Shown: positions 1 to 5,934 of the stretch, one piece after another
How the letters are laid out: each line of letters starts with the position of its first letter
Position numbering within the stretch: the stretch's first letter is position 1
From: RGIG2161 sp964525525
GTDB taxonomy: Bacteria > Bacillota > Clostridia > Oscillospirales > CAG-272
Direction: 5' to 3'
Length of the DNA: 18,373 nucleotides
Assembly (NCBI GenBank): GCA_964525525.1
Contig: CAZGHD010000032.1
Location: 1 to 18,373, forward strand
Program-made: the position numbers and the translations under genes
The notes under the pieces: generated by a model
Databases searched by the model: none
The model's input: the letters and a program-made list of their open reading frames with translations, nothing else
What the model was told of the DNA's origin: nothing

Positions 1-392
1 AAGAACTCACCTTGGGTGAGTTCAGGGTTCAGAGCCCCGTAATCCGCTCCAAAAGAAAAAAGCCGAGCGAAGCTCGGTTTTTTCTTTTGCGTGATGGTGT
101 GGGTGAGAAGCCGCCAAAAAAGTTGAGCGAAGCGCAACTTTCAAGAACTCACCTTGGGTGAGTTCAGGGTTCAGAGCCCCGTAATCCGCTCCAAAAGAAA
201 AAAGCCGAGCGAAGCTCGGTTTTTTCTTTTGCGTGATGGTGTGGGTGAGAAGCCGCCAAAAAAGTTGAGCGAAGCGCAACTTTCAAGAACTCACCTTGGG
301 TGAGTTCAGGGTTCAGAGCCCCGTAATCCGCTCCAAAAGGAAAAAGCCGAGCGAAGCTCGGTTTTTTCTTTTGCGTGATGGTATGGGCGGGG
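1..392. repeat. Tandem array of a 142-bp hairpin-rich repeat (about 2.7 copies)
   Basis: Copies begin at 1, 143 and 285 and are nearly identical. The third differs by single bases (for example AAAAGG for AAAAGA near 339) and loses similarity near 390. Each full unit has three inverted repeats: GAACTCACC-TTG-GGTGAGTTC (3-23 in copy 1), an A-rich/CCGAGC-GAA-GCTCGG/T-rich hairpin (51-88), and AAAGTTG-AGCGAAGCG-CAACTTT (119-141). The middle hairpin looks like a bidirectional intrinsic terminator. The array starts at the window edge, so the copy number is a minimum. Open frames through it on the minus strand are repeat translations, not genes. Between 393 and 573 I see only a weak nested inverted repeat (423-464) and the promoter region of the next gene. 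Confidence 0.93.
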
Positions 393-501
393 ACCCGGAA
401 GTAAGTACGTTTATCTCTAACTTTTGGTAGTGATATTTTGTTGAAAGAACAAATTCCAACCAAACGGAGAATTTTGGTGCATCAAATCTCCAAATGATAT
501 C

Positions 502-530
502 TTTATTTTTAAAGTTTTTTGACTTATAAT
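502..530 (+). promoter_or_regulatory. Possible sigma-A promoter for the XRE regulator
   Basis: A perfect TATAAT lies at 525-530. The hexamer 17 bp upstream (502-507, TTTATT) is a poor -35 match. A TTGACT at 519-524 abuts the -10 and cannot be its partner. A single promoter here is likely, but its -35 is uncertain. Confidence 0.35.
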
Positions 531-573
531 ATAGTTACAAAATCGATTTTGAATTTAATTTTAGGAGATTGCT

Positions 574-1056
574 ATGTCTATAGGTGAAAATATTGCTCGT
601 TTAAGAAAAGAAAAAGGCTGGACGCAAGCGGAATTTGGTGAAATGCTCGGCGTATCTAATCAGGCGGTTTCCAAGTGGGAATCAGAAATGAGTATGCCGG
701 ATGTTATGAGCCTTCCTCAAATTTCTAAAATGTTTGGCGTTTCTATCGAATCTTTATACAAAGAGACGGATGATGAAGAGACTATAATTGATAATCCGCA
801 AAATCCTATTTCATCTAATGAAGATAATCGCGTTTTAGTTATTTTGGACGAACACAATGATTCTGTAGTAAAAACGAGGGTTTCTGTAAAAGCCGTACTA
901 TCATTATTAGCGAACGAAGATGTGATAAACGATAATGACTTGAATGATGAGGAGATTACTTTGATTAGAGACGTTATTCGTTCAAAAGGAATGATAGTCG
1001 AAAATAGCAAAGGAGATCATAAAACGAGAATAACTATTGAAGATTATGAAACTTAA
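574..1056 (+). CDS. XRE-family helix-turn-helix transcriptional regulator
   Basis: This 160-residue cytoplasmic protein starts at an ATG preceded by AGGAG (563-567). Residues 1-65 form a classic XRE/Cro-C1 HTH: IARLRKEKGWTQAEFGEMLG, followed by VSNQAVSKWESEMSMPD and a final helix reaching SIESLY. The VS.QAVSKWE recognition-helix signature is clear. An acidic linker (about 66-85) leads to a C-terminal segment of about 75 residues that I cannot assign. It might bind a ligand or the partner protein encoded next. The gene overlaps the following ORF by 11 bp, so the two are probably co-transcribed and translationally coupled. DNA binding is certain at family level. Target and effector are unknown, and autoregulation is only a typical expectation. 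Confidence 0.9.
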   Translation: MSIGENIARLRKEKGWTQAEFGEMLGVSNQAVSKWESEMSMPDVMSLPQISKMFGVSIESLYKETDDEETIIDNPQNPISSNEDNRVLVILDEHNDSVVKTRVSVKAVLSLLANEDVINDNDLNDEEITLIRDVIRSKGMIVENSKGDHKTRITIEDYET

Positions 1057-1333
1057 GTATTTTAGAAATCGTATTTTGGAAAAAGAGGAAGAGCTTGGCA
1101 AAGGATGGATCAGCAGAGTTTGTTATGAAAACTTTCACGTTGTAAATATTGATTTATCGGATATTGCAGATTCTCACGAAAAAATTATGGAAATTTTTTC
1201 AAATTCTTTTTTAAAACTGATAATCAGTGATGCTCCGTTTTTGCATACGGTTTACGATATTATGGATCAATATAAAGGTATGAAGATAGTGGAATTTCAG
1301 TCGGGCGAGGTTCAAGTTGTTATTGAATGGTAA
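1046..1333 (+). CDS. Small protein of unknown function, coupled to the XRE regulator
   Basis: A 95-residue soluble protein starting at the ATG inside the end of the regulator gene (11-bp overlap). A TTG at 1037 would add three residues; I prefer the ATG because an in-frame stop at 1031-1033 excludes anything earlier and TTG has no better ribosome binding site. The Shine-Dalgarno is weak, which fits coupling to the upstream gene. I see no signal peptide, membrane segment or catalytic motif. The C-terminal part (VEFQSGEVQVVIEW) looks like a beta-hairpin. I do not recognise the family. The context, a small partner next to an XRE regulator, is compatible with a regulator-effector pair, but no toxin signature is visible. 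The gene is followed after 14 bp by a terminator hairpin. Confidence 0.65.
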   Translation: MKLKYFRNRILEKEEELGKGWISRVCYENFHVVNIDLSDIADSHEKIMEIFSNSFLKLIISDAPFLHTVYDIMDQYKGMKIVEFQSGEVQVVIEW

Positions 1334-1347
1334 CCTGCTGTTACTCC

Positions 1348-1387
1348 AAAAGAAAAAGCCGAGCGCAGCTCGGTTTTTTTTCTTTTG
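1348..1387. terminator. Bidirectional terminator hairpin related to the 142-bp repeat
   Basis: The sequence runs A-rich arm, GCCGAGC-GCA-GCTCGG, then an 8-T tract and CTTTT. It matches the middle hairpin of the array at 51-88 almost base for base, including the flanking CTCC and TTTTGC. It ends the regulator operon and shows that this hairpin also occurs alone. Confidence 0.85.
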
Positions 1388-1412
1388 CAAATACCGTTAC
1401 CAGAAACTACAT

Positions 1413-1441
1413 TTGAAATCTACCGAGTGGCATGTTATAAT
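1413..1441 (+). promoter_or_regulatory. Sigma-A promoter of the LysM-CAP gene
   Basis: TTGAAA at 1413-1418, a 17-bp spacer and TATAAT at 1436-1441. TG at 1433-1434 makes an extended -10. The predicted start is near 1448, giving a leader of about 65 nt with no obvious structure. Confidence 0.75.
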
Positions 1442-1514
1442 ATACACGAATGATAATGTATTGTCCGGCGCCGGTTATGTTATCGTTTCAGCTTAAGATA
1501 TGGAGGTACAACAG

Positions 1515-2123
1515 ATGAAAAAACTGTTTGTTTTTATATTAAGTGTTGTAATGATCGCTACTGTGCTTGTGATGAGCATATCGGCTGCTACATCCCACAC
1601 GGTCGTACCCGGTGACACGATGTGGAAAATCGCAGTAAAATATCAAATGGGTGTAAGCGAAATTAAAGAAGCAAATCCGCAGATAGCTAACCCCAATTTG
1701 ATCTATCCGGGACAGGTATTGAACATTCCCACGACAGACTCGTCGGTTTTGAATTATGAAAAAGAAGTTATCCGTCTTGTTAATGAAATAAGAGTTAAAA
1801 ACGGATTAAAAGAACTTACATATAACTGGGAGCTTAGCCGCGTTGCACGCTACAAATCTCAGGATATGAAGGACAACAGATATTTTTCTCACACGAGTCC
1901 CGTGTACGGGTCGCCGTTTCGGATGATAAAGAACTTCGGAATCACATACAGAAGCGCAGGTGAGAACATTGCAAGAGGTCAGAGAAGCCCGCAGGCTGTA
2001 GTAGATGCGTGGATGAATTCCTCGGGACACCGTGCAAACATTTTGAATTCTTCTTTCACGCAGATCGGTGTGGGATACGTAGCAGACGGAAATTATTGGA
2101 CCCAGATGTTTATCGGCAAGTAA
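1515..2123 (+). CDS. Secreted LysM and CAP (SCP/PR1) domain protein
   Basis: I place the start at the ATG at 1515, eight bases after GGAGG (1502-1506); an in-frame ATG at 1500 lies before that site. The product is 202 residues. Residues 1-25 are a Sec signal peptide (MKK, hydrophobic stretch, SISAA). Residues about 27-71 are a LysM domain that binds peptidoglycan or related glycans (VVPGDTMWKIA, NPNLIYPGQVLNIP). Residues about 84-200 are a bacterial CAP domain of the YkwD type with FSHTS (124-128), GENIA (149-153) and SSGHRANIL (169-177), the usual conserved His/Glu cluster. Similar LysM-CAP proteins in spore formers are wall- or spore-coat-associated, but the biochemical role of bacterial CAP domains is poorly defined. 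It has its own promoter and terminator. Confidence 0.92.
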   Translation: MKKLFVFILSVVMIATVLVMSISAATSHTVVPGDTMWKIAVKYQMGVSEIKEANPQIANPNLIYPGQVLNIPTTDSSVLNYEKEVIRLVNEIRVKNGLKELTYNWELSRVARYKSQDMKDNRYFSHTSPVYGSPFRMIKNFGITYRSAGENIARGQRSPQAVVDAWMNSSGHRANILNSSFTQIGVGYVADGNYWTQMFIGK

Positions 2124-2139
2124 AAACGAATATAAATCA

Positions 2140-2172
2140 AAAGGCAGGTTTTGAAAGAAACCTGTCTTTTTT
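2140..2172 (+). terminator. Intrinsic terminator after the LysM-CAP gene
   Basis: AAAGGCAGGTTT pairs with AAACCTGTCTTT across a TGAAAG loop, with one G-U pair, followed by a run of T to 2172. An ATG at 2151 that would extend the next ORF lies inside this hairpin and is not a credible start. Confidence 0.85.
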
Positions 2173-2187
2173 GTGGTTTAATTTCCC

Positions 2188-2216
2188 TTGCTTTAGTATC
2201 GCTGTTATGCTATAAT
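2188..2216 (+). promoter_or_regulatory. Sigma-A promoter of the DUF4886 gene
   Basis: TTGCTT at 2188-2193, a 17-bp spacer and TATAAT at 2211-2216, with an extended TGC just before the -10. It lies between the upstream terminator and the ATG at 2250. Confidence 0.65.
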
Positions 2217-2249
2217 ATAGAAAATAATATTTTAAGGATCGGTAGGGAA

Positions 2250-3866
2250 ATGGACAAGAAATCAATAAAGTTACTTATGGTTGGCAACAGTCTCAGCCGA
2301 GATGCGGCGACACATCTGCGCGGACTTTTGCTTGAGGCAGGGTATGACGATGCGGTCGTTGCGTATATCGCGGTCGGCGGATGCTCTCTTGAGGGGCATT
2401 ACAGAAAGGCTGTAAACAACGAGTCGGATTACGGATATATGAAAAATTCAAGCGGTGAGTGGGTGCCGGAAAATCAGACGCTTGAGTACGCACTTGCAGA
2501 TGAAGACTGGGACGTTATCACTCTCCAGCAGTCAACCAATAAATCCGGCGAGCCGGAAAGTTTTGAAGTTTTGCGTCCGCTTGCCGAATACATAAGAAGC
2601 CACTCGACAAATAAGGATATGAAGCTCTATTGGTATATGACCTGGGCTTTCGGTCGTTACTGTAAGCGCGCTTCATTTGAAGAAAAATACGGCAAAGATT
2701 CGATAAAAATGTACAACGCGATATTGGAAACCGTTAAGAACGTGGTAATGCAGGAACCTAATATCGACGGTATTATTCCCGCAGGTACGGCGTTTCAAAA
2801 CGTTTATACCTCGTATATCCGCGATATTCACGAGGACGGAGTTCACGCAAGCCTTTTCCTCGGACGTTATCTTGCCGCTATGGTGTTTGCCTGCTATGTT
2901 TCCGGAGTTTCCGCACAGAAGCTCGGACATAACTACACTCCCGAATTTTGTATGTTTGACCGCATTGACGCACTTCGTGAGGCGGCTGACGCGGCGATCG
3001 CACATCCGTTTGAGATAACCCCCTCGAGCCTTACCTATAAAAAGTCGCTCAAGGTGCTTGCTATCGGTAACGGTCAGACCGAGGACTCGGTTACTTATCT
3101 TTGGGAGCTTCTTGACGGTGCTGGTATTGACACGGTTGTCGGCTGTATGTCGATTGACGGTGCGAATCTCGACAAGCACTGGGAGCTTGCAAACAGCGGA
3201 GAAGCTGAATATACTTACCGCAAGAAGAGTTCTGCGGGTGAGTGGGTAACTGCACTCTCTGATCTTAAAAACGGCATCAGAGACGAAAAATGGGACGCTA
3301 TCGTGTTTAGCCAGGAGCTGTTTGACTTTGCGTTTACCGAAACATACGGTCATCTCGGAGATCTGCTTGCTTTCGCTAAAGACAACGCGACAAACGAAAA
3401 AGTGAAATTCCTTTGGAATCTGCCGTGGACCTGTCAGGGGGATACTGACGACGAGCGTTTTGAAAGATTTGACAGAGATTGTGAAAAGATGTACGAAGCT
3501 CTTCTTAACGTCTGCAAGAATTTCATTCTTCCCGATAAGAGATTTTGCGGAATAATCCCCACAGGCACGGTTATTCAGAATATGAAAACTTCTTTTCTCG
3601 GAGACACACTTACCCGTGACGGAGTTCATCTTACTTTAGATCTCGGACGCTATGCGGCGTCTCTTGCGTGGGCGGCGTATCTTTCAGGAATACCGTCCAA
3701 GCTCATAACTTACATTCCCGACGAATACGCAGAGACCATCAAGATACACAGGGCTATAATGAACGACGGATGCTATTACGCGCTCCGCCAGCCGTATCTG
3801 TTCAGAGCCTCCAAGTACGTTGAAATCGCCGAGCTCGGACTTGATACCGACTATACAAAGGGATAA
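2250..3866 (+). CDS. Tandem DUF4886 (SGNH-hydrolase-like) protein, second domain lacking the nucleophile
   Basis: The ATG at 2250 follows AAGGATCGGTAGGG and lies downstream of a promoter, giving 538 residues with no signal peptide. Two homologous units span about 6-220 and 266-481. Unit 1 has the SGNH block I motif GNS (12-14, Ser14 the expected nucleophile), LQQST (92-96), the PAGTAFQN motif (177-184) and DGVH (196-199, the expected catalytic Asp and His). Unit 2 keeps PTGTVIQN and DGVH (457-460) but reads GNG (273-275) in place of GNS, and SQELF in place of LQQST. Unit 1 is probably an active esterase-like enzyme acting on an unknown ester, perhaps a carbohydrate acyl group; unit 2 is probably catalytically dead. 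A C-terminal tail of about 55 residues follows. The gene is transcribed alone. Confidence 0.85.
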   Translation: MDKKSIKLLMVGNSLSRDAATHLRGLLLEAGYDDAVVAYIAVGGCSLEGHYRKAVNNESDYGYMKNSSGEWVPENQTLEYALADEDWDVITLQQSTNKSGEPESFEVLRPLAEYIRSHSTNKDMKLYWYMTWAFGRYCKRASFEEKYGKDSIKMYNAILETVKNVVMQEPNIDGIIPAGTAFQNVYTSYIRDIHEDGVHASLFLGRYLAAMVFACYVSGVSAQKLGHNYTPEFCMFDRIDALREAADAAIAHPFEITPSSLTYKKSLKVLAIGNGQTEDSVTYLWELLDGAGIDTVVGCMSIDGANLDKHWELANSGEAEYTYRKKSSAGEWVTALSDLKNGIRDEKWDAIVFSQELFDFAFTETYGHLGDLLAFAKDNATNEKVKFLWNLPWTCQGDTDDERFERFDRDCEKMYEALLNVCKNFILPDKRFCGIIPTGTVIQNMKTSFLGDTLTRDGVHLTLDLGRYAASLAWAAYLSGIPSKLITYIPDEYAETIKIHRAIMNDGCYYALRQPYLFRASKYVEIAELGLDTDYTKG

Positions 3867-3871
3867 ATAAT

Positions 3872-3900
3872 AAATAACACCGCCAATGGCGGTGTTATTA
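3872..3900. terminator. Bidirectional hairpin between convergent genes
   Basis: A perfect 12-bp stem AATAACACCGCC-AAT-GGCGGTGTTATT lies between the DUF4886 gene (+) and the phosphodiesterase gene (-). The AT-rich stem base serves both directions, though the T-tracts are short. Confidence 0.75.
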
Positions 3901-3912
3901 CGTTTATAACGA

Positions 3913-4632
3913 TTACTGAAGAATATTAGTCGTGATATAATCCACGCCCCACTCGGTGAGCTGTTCGGCTCTTTCGGGATTGTCTACCGTCCAGCAGTTA
4001 AGTATGATACCCTCTGCGTGGATACGGTCGACTATTTCTTTGGTGAGCGGATTGTGATTGAGATCAAGGTCGATACCGTACGGTTTGACCTTTTCTATGA
4101 TCTCGTCGGTTATTTCGCCGGAATAGAGGAACTGGAGATTTGCTTCTTTTGAAAGCTCACGCAGTAAAACGAGATTTTCAAATTTGAAGGAGATGAATAT
4201 TATCTTGTCAAGTGACGTGTTGTCAAGGCAGATCTTAAATATTTCTGCGATCTCCTCGCGTGTGAATTCGCTTTTGAGTTCAAGAACGCAGACCTTTTCA
4301 TATCTGTCGCAAATTTTAACGTATTCTTCAAGAGAGGGAAGACGGAGATGGGGCTTTGCAATATCGTCCTTATCAAAAAGCTGTACCTCGCGGAGTACGT
4401 CAAATGTGTTTTCCTCTACCGGAATATCGGTGGGAGAAACTCTGCCTGTTCTGCCGTCGTGGATAACTATGAATTTACCGTCAGCGGTTCTGTGAATATC
4501 GGTCTCGATACCGAAATAATCACGGTTGCCGGCGGCAATAAAAGCCGCGCAGGAATTTTCGCGCTCAAGTCCGGAAAGACCTTTGTGCGCTACCATTTTA
4601 GTGTTGCGTCTGTTTATTTTGATGGTGTCCAT
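3913..4632 (-). CDS. Glycerophosphodiester phosphodiesterase (GDPD family)
   Basis: A cytoplasmic 239-residue protein whose ATG is preceded by GGGAGG. It hydrolyses glycerophosphodiesters, the deacylation products of phospholipids, to sn-glycerol 3-phosphate and an alcohol. The GDPD TIM-barrel motifs appear in order: AHKG (His16, the usual HRG position), GIETDIH (Glu43 and Asp45, metal ligands), IHDG (His58), VLELK (Glu118), and NCWTVDNPE (213-220) near the end. The length is typical for bacterial UgpQ-like enzymes without a signal peptide. It follows the YgjV-like gene by 17 bp, so the two are an operon. No transporter gene for glycerophosphodiesters is adjacent. The HKG-for-HRG change is conservative. 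Exact substrate is unknown. Confidence 0.9.
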   Translation of the reverse strand: MDTIKINRRNTKMVAHKGLSGLERENSCAAFIAAGNRDYFGIETDIHRTADGKFIVIHDGRTGRVSPTDIPVEENTFDVLREVQLFDKDDIAKPHLRLPSLEEYVKICDRYEKVCVLELKSEFTREEIAEIFKICLDNTSLDKIIFISFKFENLVLLRELSKEANLQFLYSGEITDEIIEKVKPYGIDLDLNHNPLTKEIVDRIHAEGIILNCWTVDNPERAEQLTEWGVDYITTNILQ

Positions 4633-4649
4633 ATATAGCCTCCCAAAAT

Positions 4650-5177
4650 TTAGTTCTCTTTTTTTACGGGATTGTCCTCAAATCCGTTAAATCCGAAACG
4701 GATGATAGATACGATTACCGACAGCATGCTTACCACCTCGGTGATAATGCCTCCGATAGCAAAGCTCATTATATTATTGAACAGCCAAAGCGGAGATACG
4801 ATGCAGAACTGAAGGATTCTTATCATCTTGCCTTTTCTCGTCCACAGTGAGGCGGTACCGACAAATTGAGCGCAGACGGTTACGATAGAGAGGTAATTTT
4901 CGTATGAAAAAATGCCTATTGCGAGTATTGCTACTTCGATCGCGACAAAGACATACCACTTATTGCACTTTTCTCCTGCGGTGAGAATGAGTCCTCTGAG
5001 CATACCTATAAGATTCAACAGCGCAGCGGTTACGGCGCCTAACATAAAAAAGCTGACTGCAAACAGTACACCGCCAATAGCCTGCATAAAGAAGAGCAGC
5101 TTTGTATTTTTTGCCTGAAAAGAAAGGATTATTATTGCCGCGGCAACGAGTCCGATTATCTGTCCTATAGTTTCCAT
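4650..5177 (-). CDS. YgjV-like inner membrane protein
   Basis: A 175-residue protein with about six membrane segments, starting at an ATG preceded by TGAGGTC. Features that suggest the YgjV (Imp-YgjV) family are the length, an N-terminal helix with IGLVAAAIIILSFQAKN, the LLFFMQAIGGVLFAVSFFMLG segment, and SLWTRKGKMIRILQ before a conserved LWLFNNIM motif. The last residues (FNGFEDNPVKKEN) are cytoplasmic. Function in this family is not established. It is the first gene of a two-gene operon with the phosphodiesterase, driven by a strong promoter at 5212-5241. Confidence 0.8.
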   Translation of the reverse strand: METIGQIIGLVAAAIIILSFQAKNTKLLFFMQAIGGVLFAVSFFMLGAVTAALLNLIGMLRGLILTAGEKCNKWYVFVAIEVAILAIGIFSYENYLSIVTVCAQFVGTASLWTRKGKMIRILQFCIVSPLWLFNNIMSFAIGGIITEVVSMLSVIVSIIRFGFNGFEDNPVKKEN

Positions 5178-5211
5178 ATTGACCTCATTTGTTTTTTAAT
5201 TTACAATGGAT

Positions 5212-5241
5212 ATTATAACAAAATCCCGCAATATTTGTCAA
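5212..5241 (-). promoter_or_regulatory. Sigma-A promoter of the YgjV-phosphodiesterase operon
   Basis: On the minus strand: TTGACA (complement of 5236-5241), an 18-bp spacer and TATAAT (complement of 5212-5217), with an extended TGT before the -10. Both hexamers are perfect consensus. Confidence 0.85.
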
Positions 5242-5293
5242 TAGACGGTTTTATATATTTATCCTTTTGATAAAAAGCGTTTTTGTTTATTTC

Positions 5294-5311
5294 ATCAACT
5301 TGACAGTTGAT
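5294..5311. promoter_or_regulatory. 18-bp palindrome over the -35 box of the sigma-factor gene (candidate operator)
   Basis: Perfect arms ATCAACT and AGTTGAT are separated by TGAC, and the -35 hexamer at 5300-5305 lies across the centre. Size and position fit the binding site of a dimeric repressor. No regulator is identified. Confidence 0.45.
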
Positions 5312-5328
5312 TTTATTATTTATATAAT
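5300..5328 (+). promoter_or_regulatory. Sigma-A promoter of the sigma/anti-sigma operon
   Basis: Perfect TTGACA (5300-5305), a 17-bp spacer and perfect TATAAT (5323-5328). This is a housekeeping-type promoter, so the operon need not depend on its own sigma factor for basal expression. The predicted leader is about 60 nt. Confidence 0.85.
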
Positions 5329-5394
5329 TATCGTGTAAGATTTTCCTGTTTTTCGCGAATTAATATATGAATCTCTGAATCGGGAGGTGACGGA

Positions 5395-5934
5395 ATGCGG
5401 GACGACGAGATTATAGAAAAACTGAAAAACGATCCTGACGTCGGGATGCGAAAGCTGATAGATCTGTACTCGGGCCTCGTTTATTCCGTGGTCAAGGGCG
5501 TGCTTTTCGATACGGTGTTCTGCGAATCGGATATTGAAAACTGCGCGGCGGACGTGTTCAGCGATTTTTATTTGGGGCTCGGCAGGTACGATCCCGCGCA
5601 GAGCAGTGTCAAATCATTTTTGTGCGTAATTGCAAAACGCCGAGCTGTAGATTATCTGCGCAGCTATGGAAAACTCCGTACAAGCATTCCGCTTGAGCAG
5701 GCGAATTCCGAGCTTGATTTTTCCTTCGACGAGGAGATAGACCGCGAGGAACTTGTTCGTGAAATAAAAAATCTCGGTACTCCCGACAGCGAGATAATCA
5801 TACGCAAGTTTTATTTATCACAGCCGTCAAAGGAGATTGCGAAAAAGCTTGGAATGACGGTATCTGCGGTTGATACGAGAACGCACAGAGCGCTGAAAAA
5901 ATTACGCGAAATACTGGGAGGTGAACGCAGGTGA
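5395..5934 (+). CDS. ECF-type RNA polymerase sigma-70 family factor
   Basis: A 179-residue protein starting at an ATG after GGGAGGTGA (5382-5390). Region 2 (about 20-90) contains LIDLYSGLVYSVV, an acidic core-binding stretch, and VKSFLCVIAKRRAVDYLR, the typical end of region 2. Region 4 (about 127-175) contains DSEIIIRKFYLSQPSKEIAKKLG, then MTVSAVDTRTHRALKKLRE, a standard sigma region 4 HTH. The linker (105-120) is unusually acidic. The product should direct RNA polymerase to a small set of alternative promoters, unknown here. The next gene starts within its stop codon (GTGA, 4-bp overlap), the usual arrangement of an ECF sigma factor with its membrane anti-sigma. Confidence 0.92.
   Translation: MRDDEIIEKLKNDPDVGMRKLIDLYSGLVYSVVKGVLFDTVFCESDIENCAADVFSDFYLGLGRYDPAQSSVKSFLCVIAKRRAVDYLRSYGKLRTSIPLEQANSELDFSFDEEIDREELVREIKNLGTPDSEIIIRKFYLSQPSKEIAKKLGMTVSAVDTRTHRALKKLREILGGERR

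Noticed and set aside
22..463. Two overlapping minus-strand open frames (85 and 99 codons) across the left repeats
   Set aside because: They translate the 142-bp repeat itself, share long identical peptides in tandem, lack convincing ribosome sites and cross terminator hairpins.
2151..2249. Extended N-terminus of the DUF4886 protein that looks like a signal peptide
   Set aside because: The upstream ATG is within the LysM-CAP terminator and before the promoter at 2188-2216, so it would not be transcribed with this gene.
2673..3629. 318-codon minus-strand open frame
   Set aside because: It lies wholly antisense to the DUF4886 gene, which has clear family motifs; it has no recognisable domain.
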